From the NCBI GenBank assembly GCA_913031645.1, contig CAJWFB010000003.1:19588-83587 (forward strand): 64,000 bases of DNA, written 5' to 3'. The position numbers and the translations under genes are program-made. The DNA comes from an uncultured Cellvibrionales bacterium (GTDB lineage: Bacteria; Pseudomonadota; Gammaproteobacteria; Pseudomonadales; Porticoccaceae). Position 1 is the first letter of the stretch. Each line of letters begins with the position of its first letter. Shown here one piece after another: positions 10,614 through 19,723 of the stretch. A model generated the notes under the pieces. The model was not told where the DNA came from, did no database searches, and was given only the letters and a program-made list of their open reading frames with translations.

Positions 10614-11234
10614 TTACTCGCGAATCTCTCTCTCAAGATCAGTCAGACTTTCTTGGAAAGAGGGCCGTTCAAAAAGTCGATCCATGTAGTCTATTAGAGG
10701 TTTCACTTGGCGATTGTTGGGTAATGATATGCCTAGCTCGGGCAATCGCCAAAGCATCGGGGCCAAACAGCAGTCTACGAGGGTGAATTCTTCACTCATA
10801 AAGTAGGGCATTTCATCAAAAATACTCGCAACAGTGACTAAAGATTCACGGAACTCTTTGCGGGCTTCATCTGCTTTTTTACCCTCTGGATTGGCTCTAA
10901 TTAGGTCTAGCAAACCACACCAATCTCTTTCAATACGATAGATCCACAACCTACTTTCCGCTCTAGCAACAGGATAAACTGGCAGAAGTGGCGGGTGAGG
11001 AAAACGCTCATCGAGATACTCCATGATCACCTTAGACTCATAGAGCGCAAGATCACGATCAACCAGAGTTGGAAGAGTACCGTATGGATTAGCTTCGAGT
11101 ATTTCCGCTGTCACCGATTTTGGATCTGTATCTTCGATCTCAACAGTCACGCCTTTCTCTGCGAGTACAATACGAACGCGGTGGCTATATTGGCAAGTCG
11201 GATCTGAAAATAATGTCATTGAAGAACGGCGCAC
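10614..11234 (-). CDS. sspA: Stringent starvation protein A (RNA polymerase-associated, GST fold)
   Basis: SspA binds RNA polymerase and alters transcription in stationary phase; it has a glutathione-S-transferase fold without that activity. The 206-residue sequence has the thioredoxin-like N-terminal domain ([22 protein letters not shown], with the highly conserved SDPxCxxSHRVR) and a helical C-terminal domain. The GTG start at 11234 is backed by GAGAGG 5 bases upstream; the in-frame ATG five codons later has no ribosome-binding site. It is followed by sspB. The upstream 107-base gap separates it from the bc1 genes. Confidence 0.95.
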   Translation of the reverse strand: MRRSSMTLFSDPTCQYSHRVRIVLAEKGVTVEIEDTDPKSVTAEILEANPYGTLPTLVDRDLALYESKVIMEYLDERFPHPPLLPVYPVARAESRLWIYRIERDWCGLLDLIRANPEGKKADEARKEFRESLVTVASIFDEMPYFMSEEFTLVDCCLAPMLWRLPELGISLPNNRQVKPLIDYMDRLFERPSFQESLTDLEREIRE

Positions 11235-11341
11235 ACATACCTCTCAAGGAATATTTAATTAGTCATAAACATTGGGTGGAGGTTATAACTCCAACCAAGG
11301 AAATCGAATAAATGGGCTCAATTACATAGATTAAATAACTA

Positions 11342-13378
11342 CTAATGAATACCTTTCCAATATTCTCTATTCAGCAAAACAACGAACACTAACAATAGTA
11401 GCAGAAATAAGATAACCAGTTTACCTATATGTTTGCGCTGTTCTGCCATCGGCTCCGCAACATAAGTTAAAAAATTTACCAAATCAAACACAGCAACATC
11501 AAACTCTTCAGGTGAAAGACTTCCTGCCTGTTCTATTTTGTAACGGCCACAGGGATTATCAAGAATATCTTCACCGGTCAGCAGGTCTCGTTTTAATCCG
11601 CCATAAGTGGAGATAGCTTGACCGAACTGACACTCTGGGAGCCCTTGCAGATCTAATAGCGCATGAGGCATGCCAACATCTTTATAAACCTTGTTATTTA
11701 CGCCTAGTGGACGAGAGTCATCTTTATAAAAATTTCGCAGGTAGGTGTAGACCCACTCTGGTGATTTCGATCTCGCGACTAACGTTAAGTCCGGGGGAAC
11801 AGCACCAAACCATGATTTAGATTCTTCCGGTGGCATCGAAATATCCATCAATTCACCAATTTTCTGACCGGTGAATATCATGTTATCCATCATAATATCG
11901 TGGGGTATACCTATATCATCAGCCACTCTCTCCCAGCGAGAGTATTTAAATGAGTGACATCCCATACAGTAATTAACGGCTAACTTGGCCCCATTTTGCA
12001 ACGAAGCGTCATTGCTGAGCTGCGCTTCAAAGGGATCACAGTCGATCGTTCCGCAGGAGTAGTTGCTTTCTGCACCCACTACCTTGATAGGTATAACTAC
12101 CATGAGTGCCACAATCAATACCGCACCCAACGTTTTAGCAAACCCCATCCCACCATCCATTGTGATGCGATCTGGTTCTGGTTTAGTGGTTTCTATTTTG
12201 GTCCAAAAGTAGATACCAATAAAGTAACTAAAGTATAGAGCAGTACATATTTGCGTCAGGATCGTGCGCCCCTCTGTTGGCGCTTTAACGCCAAGATAGC
12301 CAAGGATAATAAACACTGCTGCTAATACCAGCAGCGCGATTCGACTAAAGGTTCCCTTATAGCGAATTGAACGTACGGGACTTCGATCTAACCAAGGTAG
12401 AACATACAAAATAGCGATGGCAGCCGCCATAACAATAAAGCCACCTAGCTTATCGGGCACTGCACGAAGCATCGAGTAGAACGGCGTGAAATACCAAACC
12501 GGAGCAATATGCTCTGGAGTCTTTAGGCCATTGGCTATCTCAAAGTTAGCGTACTCTAGAAAATACCCTCCCATCTCAGGCATGAAGAACAGGATAGTAC
12601 AAAATACCAGCAAAAATACCACGATTGGTACGAGATCATGGATGACGAAGTATGGAAAGAAAGGTAAGCCATCAATAGGGTTTCCATCTTCGTTCTTGTA
12701 TTTTTTAATACTGACGCCATCAGGATTGTTTGACCCTACATCATGCAGAGCGATGATGTGCATGAGCACTAATGCGATTAAAATAATTGGTATCGCGACC
12801 ACATGCAGAGACATAAATCGATTCAAGGTAATACCGGAGATTAAATAATCACCCCGAACCCATGTGGTGAGATCTTCACCCACCACTGGAATTGCTCCGA
12901 CCAATGAAATGATCACCTGGGCACCCCAGTAAGACATTTGACCCCAAGGCAATACATAGCCCATAAAGGCCTCGGCCATTAGGGCAACGTAGATTGTCAT
13001 TCCAAAAATCCACACTAGTTCGCGCGGAGGTTTGTAAGACCCATACATCAACCCACGGAACATATGCATATAGACCACAAGGAAAAACATCGAGGCGCCT
13101 GTGGAGTGGGCATAGCGAATCACCCAGCCCAATTCAACATCACGCATAATGTATTCCACAGAGGCAAATGCCTGTTCTGCAGATCCTTGATAACTCATCA
13201 AAAGCCAAACGCCCGTAACCAATTGAATTACCAACACCACCATTGACAGAACACCAAAGTAGTACCAAAAGTTAAAGTTCTTGGGTGCGTAGTACTGCGC
13301 CATGTGGTCGTTCCACAAGATTTTCAGCGTAGGCATCCGAGAATCTAACCAGGCGGCAAATCCTTTTTCTTCACTCAT
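11342..13378 (-). CDS. Fused cytochrome b / cytochrome c1 of the bc1 complex
   Basis: One uninterrupted 678-codon frame encodes both cytochrome b and cytochrome c1 of ubiquinol:cytochrome c oxidoreductase. The b part (about 1-405) has the heme ligands H91, H105, H192 and H207 and a PVWY Qo-site motif (293-296). Residues 411-436 look like a c1 signal peptide or extra membrane segment. The c1 part follows, with heme motif CMGCH (471-475), the likely axial Met at 570 (VGMPHALL) and a C-terminal anchor (about 652-670). It sits 2 bases after petA. The Bradyrhizobium fbcH gene is a known fused precursor that is cleaved after translation. An internal start at Met 407 or 411 cannot be excluded. Confidence 0.93.
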   Translation of the reverse strand: MSEEKGFAAWLDSRMPTLKILWNDHMAQYYAPKNFNFWYYFGVLSMVVLVIQLVTGVWLLMSYQGSAEQAFASVEYIMRDVELGWVIRYAHSTGASMFFLVVYMHMFRGLMYGSYKPPRELVWIFGMTIYVALMAEAFMGYVLPWGQMSYWGAQVIISLVGAIPVVGEDLTTWVRGDYLISGITLNRFMSLHVVAIPIILIALVLMHIIALHDVGSNNPDGVSIKKYKNEDGNPIDGLPFFPYFVIHDLVPIVVFLLVFCTILFFMPEMGGYFLEYANFEIANGLKTPEHIAPVWYFTPFYSMLRAVPDKLGGFIVMAAAIAILYVLPWLDRSPVRSIRYKGTFSRIALLVLAAVFIILGYLGVKAPTEGRTILTQICTALYFSYFIGIYFWTKIETTKPEPDRITMDGGMGFAKTLGAVLIVALMVVIPIKVVGAESNYSCGTIDCDPFEAQLSNDASLQNGAKLAVNYCMGCHSFKYSRWERVADDIGIPHDIMMDNMIFTGQKIGELMDISMPPEESKSWFGAVPPDLTLVARSKSPEWVYTYLRNFYKDDSRPLGVNNKVYKDVGMPHALLDLQGLPECQFGQAISTYGGLKRDLLTGEDILDNPCGRYKIEQAGSLSPEEFDVAVFDLVNFLTYVAEPMAEQRKHIGKLVILFLLLLLVFVVLLNREYWKGIH

Positions 13379-13380
13379 AA

Positions 13381-13986
13381 TTAAGCAACCTCTGCGTCGA
13401 CGCCAATAACAATAACATTATCTGATTCATACATATGGGGTGGAACCTCTAAATTCTTTGGTGCCGGAACACCCGCAAAAACGCGTCCGGAAAGATCAAA
13501 TTTGGAACCGTGACAAGGACAGAAAAACCCGCCCATCCATGAATCACCGCCCAGATCTGCCGCACCAACATCAGGTCGAAATAAGGGAGCACAACCTAGA
13601 TGAGTACAGAGCCCAACTAAAATTAAATACTCTTCTCTGCCGGCCAAAGTGCGTGCACTGCCATCAACGTAATCTGGCTGTGAAGCTTCTTGAGAATCAA
13701 CATCCCTTAATATATTGTCATCAATTTGACTGATCGCTGCGAGCGTTTCTGCAGTTCTTCGCACGATGTATACCGGTTTCCCACGCCATTCAACGACCAT
13801 TCTTGCGCCGACCTCAAGTTTGGATATATTGACCTTGACAGGGGCTCCTGCAGCCTTCGCTTTTGCACTGGGCTGCCAAGAAGCGACAAAAGGGACCGCG
13901 GCACCGACGACACCGGCTCCTCCAACAACAGAGGTTGCACCTAACAAAAACTTTCGGCGGCTCTCATTGACAACTTCACCATTCAT
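13381..13986 (-). CDS. petA: Ubiquinol-cytochrome c reductase Rieske iron-sulfur subunit
   Basis: Rieske 2Fe-2S subunit of the cytochrome bc1 complex, which takes the first electron from ubiquinol and passes it to cytochrome c1. The 201-residue protein has an N-terminal Tat-type membrane anchor with twin arginine (ESRRKFLLGA, residues 8-17). The cluster ligands are in CTHLGC (127-132) and CPCHG (156-160), with cluster-bridging Cys 132 and 158. It is first in the operon, 2 bases before the fused cytochrome b/c1 gene, matching the petABC-sspAB order of Pseudomonas. Confidence 0.96.
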   Translation of the reverse strand: MNGEVVNESRRKFLLGATSVVGGAGVVGAAVPFVASWQPSAKAKAAGAPVKVNISKLEVGARMVVEWRGKPVYIVRRTAETLAAISQIDDNILRDVDSQEASQPDYVDGSARTLAGREEYLILVGLCTHLGCAPLFRPDVGAADLGGDSWMGGFFCPCHGSKFDLSGRVFAGVPAPKNLEVPPHMYESDNVIVIGVDAEVA

Positions 13987-14161
13987 GGCGGTTCCTCAAC
14001 ATAGATATTTGGTTTTAGGGTAGATAAATCTTAAAAAAAATAGCTTTTTTACGAAAAAAAGTACGCGTTTTCTTTCGACGGGATTTTACCGGAATTGTAT
14101 TTTTTACGCAACAGAGTAATTCATTAAAAATAGGTTAACTGCCTGATTTTATTGGACAAAA

Positions 14162-14189
14162 AAAAGCCCGACCAATGGGTCGGGCTTTT
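14162..14189 (-). terminator. Intrinsic terminator after rpsI
   Basis: A perfect 12-bp stem (14162-14173 with 14178-14189) with a four-base loop. Read on the minus strand it ends in a run of T residues (from the A-run at 14158-14165). It lies 15 bases past the rpsI stop codon, so it should end the rplM-rpsI transcript and separate it from the petA operon. Confidence 0.9.
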
Positions 14190-14203
14190 GAATAAACCGA
14201 AAA

Positions 14204-14596
14204 TTACCGCTTGGAGAACTGCGGGCGTTTACGCGCCTTGTGTAGACCAACTTTTTTCCGCTCAACCTGGCGTGCGTCTCGAGTCAGGAAGCCCGCTTTC
14301 CGCAATGGAGAACGCATATTTTCATCGTAACTTACTAGCGCTCGAGCAATACCGTGTCGAATAGCACCGGCCTGTCCGAAGTTTCCGCCACCGGCTACAG
14401 TGATGTTTAAGTCAAACTTTTCTACCATATCGACAACTTCAAAGGGCTGTCTAACAATCATTCGAGCTACTTCGCGACCGAAGTAAACGTCGATGCTGCG
14501 GTTATTGATTTTAATATTACCGTTTCCAGATGTCATGAAAACACGTGCGGCGGATGTCTTGCGACGTCCAGTGCCATAAAATTGAGTATCTGCCAT
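14204..14596 (-). CDS. rpsI: 30S ribosomal protein S9
   Basis: Small-subunit protein whose C-terminal tail contacts P-site tRNA. The 130-residue sequence begins [16 protein letters not shown] and contains the conserved GGG[16 protein letters not shown] block. It ends in the basic tail [17 protein letters not shown], whose terminal SKR reaches the P site. It starts 12 bases after rplM on the same strand, the universal L13-S9 operon, and is closed by an intrinsic terminator. Confidence 0.98.
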   Translation of the reverse strand: MADTQFYGTGRRKTSAARVFMTSGNGNIKINNRSIDVYFGREVARMIVRQPFEVVDMVEKFDLNITVAGGGNFGQAGAIRHGIARALVSYDENMRSPLRKAGFLTRDARQVERKKVGLHKARKRPQFSKR

Positions 14597-14608
14597 AATC
14601 GCTGTCCG

Positions 14609-15037
14609 TTACAGGTCGAGTGTTTGAGGCTGCTGTGCAGTATGCGGATGATCCGCACCTACATAGACCTTCAACTTTCTAAACATTTCCCGACCCAGTG
14701 GGCCGCGGGGCAACATGCCCTTTACTGCTTTCTCAAGAACGCGCTCAGGCGCCTTCTCAATCAACTTTTCAAACGTCATGTCTTTAATTCCGCCTGGGTA
14801 ACCAGTGTGCGAATAATAAATCTTGCCCTTAGCCTTGTTACCGGTGACCGTGATTTTTTCCGCGTTGACGATGACAATATAATCGCCCGTATCGACATGG
14901 GGGGTAAATTCTGGTTTATGCTTTCCACGAAGACGAGAAGCTACTTCGGTCGCTAAGCGTCCCAAGGTCTTTCCATCGGCGTCAACCACAAACCAATCTC
15001 GTTCTACTGTTTCTGCTTTAGCACTGAATGTTTTCAT
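14609..15037 (-). CDS. rplM: 50S ribosomal protein L13
   Basis: Early-assembling large-subunit protein. The 142-residue sequence is full length and has the family blocks [37 protein letters not shown] and [25 protein letters not shown] ribosome-binding site precedes the ATG by about 5 bases. In E. coli L13 represses its own operon. A hairpin just upstream of the ribosome-binding site (15053-15069) is a candidate for the same control here. First gene of rplM-rpsI, with zapE upstream on the same strand. Confidence 0.98.
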   Translation of the reverse strand: MKTFSAKAETVERDWFVVDADGKTLGRLATEVASRLRGKHKPEFTPHVDTGDYIVIVNAEKITVTGNKAKGKIYYSHTGYPGGIKDMTFEKLIEKAPERVLEKAVKGMLPRGPLGREMFRKLKVYVGADHPHTAQQPQTLDL

Positions 15038-15052
15038 TATTTCCTACCTGGA

Positions 15053-15069
15053 TTTGGGACATCCCCAAA
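15053..15069 (-). promoter_or_regulatory. Leader hairpin upstream of rplM (candidate L13 autoregulatory site)
   Basis: On the minus strand TTTGGG pairs with CCCAAA around a five-base loop, ending shortly before the AGGTAGGA ribosome-binding region of rplM. L13 is known to repress rplM-rpsI translation in E. coli through its leader. That this short hairpin does so here is inference only. Confidence 0.35.
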
Positions 15070-15148
15070 AAGGGTGCGAATTGTAATGATCAGAGAGCTC
15101 TAATACAAGGGCTGTTTACAGCAAAGTTTAACTTTTTTACAAAGTCGA

Positions 15149-16258
15149 TTAAGGTCGGTGTGGTCTAGCAAGATATTCATGGCTCTGCATCTCGAGTAAA
15201 CGACTCTGAGTGCGCTCAAATTCAAAACTTAGTCGACCGCCAGAATATAGCGTTTGTAGGGGCTGTGCAGCCGATATTGCCAACTTTACGTTGCGGTCAT
15301 AGAACTCATCAACCAAATTAACAAAGCGTCTTGCGGCATCATCGTTACCAGCACCCAGTGCCGGTATATCGGCAATAATGACAGCATGGAATTCGCGAGC
15401 AATATCGATGTAGTCATTTTGGCTTCGCGGCCCTTCGCACACTGCGGCGAAATTAAACCAAACAATATCTTCAGAGAGCTTAATAACTGGTATTGAACGA
15501 CCCTCTACCTCCAGGTCGACGCCCGCTTTTATTTCCCCCTCCACCGGCACCAATCGGTCAAAAATGTTGGCAATATCCGATGCCGATTGTTGGTTCAGCG
15601 GGCTACAGTAAAGAGGCACTTTTTCAAGTGTCCTGAGGCGATAATCAGTCCCACCATCAACATTGACGACTTTGCACTGTTGTTTAATTAAATCGATCGC
15701 CGGTAAAAACCTGACCCGCTGCAGGCCATCTCTGTAAAGCTGGTCCGGGACAATATTTGAGGTAGTAACCAGGCATACTTTTAGCGTAAATAATTCTTCA
15801 AGTAACGTCGCAAGGATCATTGCATCGGCAATATCGCTAATAAAAAACTCATCAAAACATATAATACAAGTCTCATCGGCAATCGTTTTTGCCACCTTAG
15901 CAAGTGGGTTAATTTCACCTTTGAGTTCTGTTAATTCTTGATGAACTCTGCGCATAAACCGATGGAAATGCACCCGCATTTTATTCTCAAAGGGTAAGCT
16001 CTCATAGAAATTATCCATCAAGTAAGTTTTACCCCTGCCAACCCCTCCCCATAAATAAAGGCCTTTTGGTGCCGGCAGCGGTGCATAAAATAATTTTTGG
16101 ATTAGTTTTCGCGAGGGACTCTTCAAAGAATATTGCTGTCTTTGTATCATCGCTAAGTACAGTTTCTCAAACTCATCCACCGCAGAGGCTTGAGAGATAT
16201 CCGCGTCAAAACCCTGCTGTTTAAGGTCATTTGTGTAACGTTGTCGCGGAGATGGCAT
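15149..16258 (-). CDS. zapE: Cell division AFG1-family ATPase ZapE
   Basis: ZapE is an AAA+-like ATPase that associates with the Z-ring late in division; its eukaryotic relative AFG1 acts in mitochondrial protein quality control. The 369-residue protein has a Walker A loop, GGVGRGKT (71-78), followed by YLMD, and a Walker B stretch IICFDEFF. The C-terminal residues RFEFERTQSRLLEM are typical of the family. Its position upstream of rplM-rpsI on the same strand matches other Gammaproteobacteria. It is divergent from yhcB. Confidence 0.93.
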   Translation of the reverse strand: MPSPRQRYTNDLKQQGFDADISQASAVDEFEKLYLAMIQRQQYSLKSPSRKLIQKLFYAPLPAPKGLYLWGGVGRGKTYLMDNFYESLPFENKMRVHFHRFMRRVHQELTELKGEINPLAKVAKTIADETCIICFDEFFISDIADAMILATLLEELFTLKVCLVTTSNIVPDQLYRDGLQRVRFLPAIDLIKQQCKVVNVDGGTDYRLRTLEKVPLYCSPLNQQSASDIANIFDRLVPVEGEIKAGVDLEVEGRSIPVIKLSEDIVWFNFAAVCEGPRSQNDYIDIAREFHAVIIADIPALGAGNDDAARRFVNLVDEFYDRNVKLAISAAQPLQTLYSGGRLSFEFERTQSRLLEMQSHEYLARPHRP

Positions 16259-16355
16259 CTGCTGATCATCGAGCTAGGGCTTAGAGGCAACTGTAACGAG
16301 CAAACTAATTTCTTTCAACTAGAACACCTTAGCGCCACAAAATTAAAATCTACGG

Positions 16356-16361
16356 TATAAT
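16356..16361 (+). promoter_or_regulatory. -10 element, probable yhcB promoter
   Basis: A perfect TATAAT in the 196-base divergent gap between zapE and yhcB. No good -35 hexamer lies at 16-18 bases, so strength is uncertain. The predicted leader to the TTG start at 16455 would be about 87 bases. Confidence 0.35.
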
Positions 16362-16454
16362 AAGCAGTATCAAACAAAAACATCTTGCGTATAAATAGTT
16401 ATCAACTGGACGGACTGGATTTTTATTCAGATTATAAACAAAGAGGCTGTATCT

Positions 16455-17069
16455 TTGGACGTACTCACAACTACAACACCTATCGCAGTACCTGCAATGA
16501 CTGATGCTGCATCTACAGTTGCTGCTGTAGCGCCGGCTATCGCTGGATGGTCAGGGTTTACAGTATTTATCGTAGCTGCCGTAGCATTTGCAGCCGGCGC
16601 GATAGCTACATTTGGTTTTTTTCGCTCAACTGATACCAATGCTGACGATACAAATGATATTCAGAAAAAGCTGCAACAGAGTGATCAGCAACTGAAACGC
16701 TACCAACAAGAAGTGTCTGAGCACTTTATTACAGTATCTCACTTGACCACCAATATCGCTCAAAGCTATCGGCAAATACATGAGCATTTAGCAAGCAGTG
16801 CAATACGCCTAGCAAGTCCAGAAATCGGGCGGCAGTTACTAAAATCCGGTGGCGCTGATGTATCACTACTCGATGCAGAGGGTAATCCTTTGATCAGTAT
16901 GGATGATGTCCAAGTCCCTCGAGATTATGCCCCCAAGGTGCCGGGTGGAATTTTAAGTGAGGGCTATGGTTTGGCTGACACTGAAACAGATGGTGAGTCG
17001 GAACCGTCTGAACCGCACGGCGTGAACAATTTAGATACGGAGTCAGACCCGACCGAAAATGTGAGCTAA
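16455..17069 (+). CDS. yhcB: YhcB/DUF1043 (ZapG-like) inner-membrane protein
   Basis: Single-pass membrane protein linked in enterics to cell envelope growth and division. One hydrophobic segment (about residues 33-56) precedes a coiled-coil region. The family's signature half includes LKRYQQEVSEHFITVSHLT and YRQIHEHLASSAIRL. The start is TTG 16455, supported by AAGAGG 8 bases upstream. The in-frame ATG at 16497 has no ribosome-binding site. The N terminus is Ala/Thr/Val-rich and longer than in E. coli, and the C terminus is acidic. Lying next to zapE is the usual arrangement. Confidence 0.85.
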   Translation: MDVLTTTTPIAVPAMTDAASTVAAVAPAIAGWSGFTVFIVAAVAFAAGAIATFGFFRSTDTNADDTNDIQKKLQQSDQQLKRYQQEVSEHFITVSHLTTNIAQSYRQIHEHLASSAIRLASPEIGRQLLKSGGADVSLLDAEGNPLISMDDVQVPRDYAPKVPGGILSEGYGLADTETDGESEPSEPHGVNNLDTESDPTENVS

Positions 17070-17106
17070 AATTTGCGTAAGGTTCAGGTAAACATGGAGG
17101 TTTACA

Positions 17107-17877
17107 TTGGAGTCAAATCCAGCCGATGTTCGAAATCGGGTGCGAGGCACCATTTTCCCAAGTCTATGCTGCTTGTGTAGAGACACCGTAAGATCACCAA
17201 ATGATTGCCTCTGCAATTTATGTATCAGTAATTTGCCATGGATTAAAAACCCTTGCCCTCACTGCGGCATCAGCTTCCAGAATAACCAACTATGCCCCCA
17301 ATGCCAAAAATATCCACCGCCTTTTCGGCGATGCGTGGCAGCTTTTGAATATCAACATGGCTCAATCGATCAGCTTATTATGGCCATAAAAACCAATCCC
17401 TCCTGCCCAGAGATCAAGCAACTTTCAGCACTATTCGCTAAGGTGATCGAACAGACTTACCAGAGCTCTGCTATGCCAGAGATAATTATTCCAGTGCCAT
17501 TGCATTGGCGGACGATGCTCAAAAGAGGTTTTAATCAAACAGAGGCGATAGCGATCGCTCTAGCAAAACACTTTAACTCAATCAAAGTCTTCAACAACCT
17601 CTGTCTTCGCCAAAGCTACTCAAGCCCTCAGCACCTGAAAACTAAGACACAACGTATCAAAGATATGCATCATGCGTTTGCAATAAGGCCCGCGAGACAT
17701 CGCTATTCAAAAAAAACTTCGCTATCTTTGCCTGTTTTAGAAAATAAAACGGTAGCCATTGTTGATGACGTGGTGACCACTGGCGCCACCTCTAGTGCTC
17801 TAGCCGCGGTATTAATCGATGCCGGCGTAAAATATGTTGATATTTGGACTCTCGCAAGAACAAGCTGGCATATTTAA
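17107..17877 (+). CDS. comF: ComF family phosphoribosyltransferase-like protein
   Basis: ComF-type protein with a zinc-finger-like N terminus and a PRTase fold. In competent bacteria ComF takes part in handling imported single-stranded DNA. The 256 residues carry cysteine pairs (CCLCRDT, CLCNLC, CPHCG, CPQCQ) in the first 75 positions. The PRPP-binding loop VAIVDDVVTTGAT is near 215-227. The TTG start has GGAGG at a spacing of 6. It lies 37 bases after yhcB and 23 bases before a serine acetyltransferase. No other competence gene is in the window. Confidence 0.88.
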   Translation: MESNPADVRNRVRGTIFPSLCCLCRDTVRSPNDCLCNLCISNLPWIKNPCPHCGISFQNNQLCPQCQKYPPPFRRCVAAFEYQHGSIDQLIMAIKTNPSCPEIKQLSALFAKVIEQTYQSSAMPEIIIPVPLHWRTMLKRGFNQTEAIAIALAKHFNSIKVFNNLCLRQSYSSPQHLKTKTQRIKDMHHAFAIRPARHRYSKKTSLSLPVLENKTVAIVDDVVTTGATSSALAAVLIDAGVKYVDIWTLARTSWHI

Positions 17878-17900
17878 ACTAGCTGACGGAAAATGGCGCC

Positions 17901-18698
17901 ATGAAGACTAAATTAAAATTAACTACTCAAGAAATTTGGCAAAAAATTACCGCTGAAGCTAAAGCCTCGGCAGCGGCAGAGCCGAATCTTGCCAACTACT
18001 TTGCAAATACCATTCTGAATCACAGCGATTTGGGTACGGCACTGAGCAGCTATCTAGCACAAAAACTGGCTAGCACAGCTGCGACTGCACCGATGCTGCA
18101 AGAGATTATGCAAGAGGTTTTTGCTAAGGAGCCCATTATTATCATGGTGGCCCGAGACATACAGGCTACCGTCGATCGGGATTCGGCATGCGATCTCTAC
18201 AGCTCACCTTTTCTCTATTTTAAAGGGTTTTTATCGCTACAGGCATACCGCGCCGCACATGAATTATGGCTCCAGGGAAGAACCTCGCTAGCACTACTTT
18301 TACAACATAGAATCTCTATTACCTTTGCTGTGGATATCCATCCTGCTGCCATCATCGGCAGTGGTGTAATGATTGACCACGCAACTGCATTAGTTATCGG
18401 TGAAACTGCGGTGATTGAAGATTCTGTCTCTATCATGCAATCAGTGACGCTGGGCGGAACTGGGAAAGATAGTGGCGATCGCCATCCGAAAATTCGTAAA
18501 GGCGTATTAATTGGACCCGGTGCTACCATTCTTGGCAATATCGACATCGGAGAGGGGGCTATGGTCGCCGCGGCGAGTGTCGTACTAAAAAACGTGGCCG
18601 CCCATAAAGTGGTTGCCGGAGTGCCCGCAGTCGAAATTGGCGATCTTAAAGACGACAACCCAGCAAAGGCAATGAATCACTACTTCTCTGCTAAATAA
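17901..18698 (+). CDS. cysE: Serine O-acetyltransferase (first of two)
   Basis: Acetylates L-serine with acetyl-CoA to O-acetylserine, the committed step of cysteine synthesis. The 265-residue protein has the N-terminal helical SATase domain and a C-terminal left-handed beta-helix of hexapeptide repeats (from about 140). The catalytic neighbourhood is IHPAAIIGSGVMIDHATALVIGET. Length matches enteric CysE. A paralogue lies at 23310-24092 on the opposite strand and cysZ is at 42537. Which copy is the main one cannot be told; this copy keeps the canonical GDRHPKI turn. Confidence 0.92.
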   Translation: MKTKLKLTTQEIWQKITAEAKASAAAEPNLANYFANTILNHSDLGTALSSYLAQKLASTAATAPMLQEIMQEVFAKEPIIIMVARDIQATVDRDSACDLYSSPFLYFKGFLSLQAYRAAHELWLQGRTSLALLLQHRISITFAVDIHPAAIIGSGVMIDHATALVIGETAVIEDSVSIMQSVTLGGTGKDSGDRHPKIRKGVLIGPGATILGNIDIGEGAMVAAASVVLKNVAAHKVVAGVPAVEIGDLKDDNPAKAMNHYFSAK

Positions 18699-18711
18699 TT
18701 CAACAACAGTA

Positions 18712-19674
18712 TCAGCAACGCAACCAAGAAAAAGCCAGTGCCTGATCAATTGAATCAACACCTAAGATTCCCATCAGAAGACGATCTAAACCAATAGCAA
18801 CCCCTGCGCAGGCTGGGATGCCGCTATTAAGCGCAGCAAGCAAGTTTTGATCTACCCCTAAAGTAGGCCTATCAAGGCACTTTCTGGCTTCTGTGTCGCG
18901 CTCAAATCTTAAAGCTTGCTCGTTAGCGTCAATTAACTCGAGATAACCATTGGCTATTTCGACACCATTCAAAAATGCCTCAAATCTTCGACTAATAGTT
19001 TGCCCAACACTGTTTTGACCCATCTGCGCCAACGCCGCCTGGCATTCGGGGAAGTCATAAATAATAGCCACCCCCAGAGGGAGCTGCGTTTCAATCTGAA
19101 TACTAAAGATGAGGTCTAAGCAATTAGCACGAGTCTCATCTAACCAACTGTCTGAGGCCAACTTAGCGGCCAGCAATTGTAAATCCCTGAGGTCTGCACT
19201 GTGAGGATCAAACCCAAGACTATCGAAAAAACAATCTGCGTAACTCATTTTAATGACGTCGCACGTGGTGCCATCCTCACCAGCTAGGAGTAATTTCATT
19301 AACTCGGCAACCTCAGACATTAATTGATGGTCGTCCCATCCGCACCGATACCACTCAAGCATTGTAAATTCAGGATTATGTTTTACACCAATTTCACCAT
19401 CCCGAAATGCCTTACCCATAGAATAAATGTCGCCACTGCCCGATGCCAGTAATCGTTTCATAAAATATTCGGGAGAGGTTTGAAGATAGCCTTGTGCACC
19501 CTCGGAAGAAGTCGCAATACTATTAATATTGAGGTCAGTAACAGTCGATCTCCCTAGCACCGGAACCTCCACCTCAAGCACTGAGCGCTGTTTGAAAAAT
19601 TCGCGTATGGAGGAGAGCATTACCGCCCGGCGGTGCAAGGTATTTAGACTAGCTCCTGGCTGCCATTTATTCAT
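18712..19674 (-). CDS. epmA: Elongation factor P--(R)-beta-lysine ligase EpmA
   Basis: A LysRS catalytic-core paralogue that attaches (R)-beta-lysine to EF-P. The 320 residues lack the anticodon-binding domain of LysRS but keep class II synthetase motifs: motif 2 region FRDGEIGVKHNPEFTMLEWYR and motif 3 GVAIGLDRLLMGI. It sits directly downstream of its substrate gene efp (49-base gap, same strand). The partner aminomutase EpmB, often next to efp, is not in this window. Confidence 0.95.
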   Translation of the reverse strand: MNKWQPGASLNTLHRRAVMLSSIREFFKQRSVLEVEVPVLGRSTVTDLNINSIATSSEGAQGYLQTSPEYFMKRLLASGSGDIYSMGKAFRDGEIGVKHNPEFTMLEWYRCGWDDHQLMSEVAELMKLLLAGEDGTTCDVIKMSYADCFFDSLGFDPHSADLRDLQLLAAKLASDSWLDETRANCLDLIFSIQIETQLPLGVAIIYDFPECQAALAQMGQNSVGQTISRRFEAFLNGVEIANGYLELIDANEQALRFERDTEARKCLDRPTLGVDQNLLAALNSGIPACAGVAIGLDRLLMGILGVDSIDQALAFSWLRC

Positions 19675-19723
19675 TATAAAGCGCCATTATTGCTTGCCAA
19701 AAAACAGATTAAATCGCTGATGG

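Noticed and set aside
16497-16640. Alanine/valine-rich imperfect palindromes at the start of yhcB
   Set aside because: They arise from repeated GCT/GTA codons of a membrane segment. The arms are imperfect and unlikely to be a regulatory structure.
18215-18658. A 147-codon open frame antisense to the first cysE
   Set aside because: Composition is Ser/Thr/Pro/Ala-rich as expected for a shadow of a hexapeptide-repeat gene. It has no ribosome-binding site and no recognisable motif.
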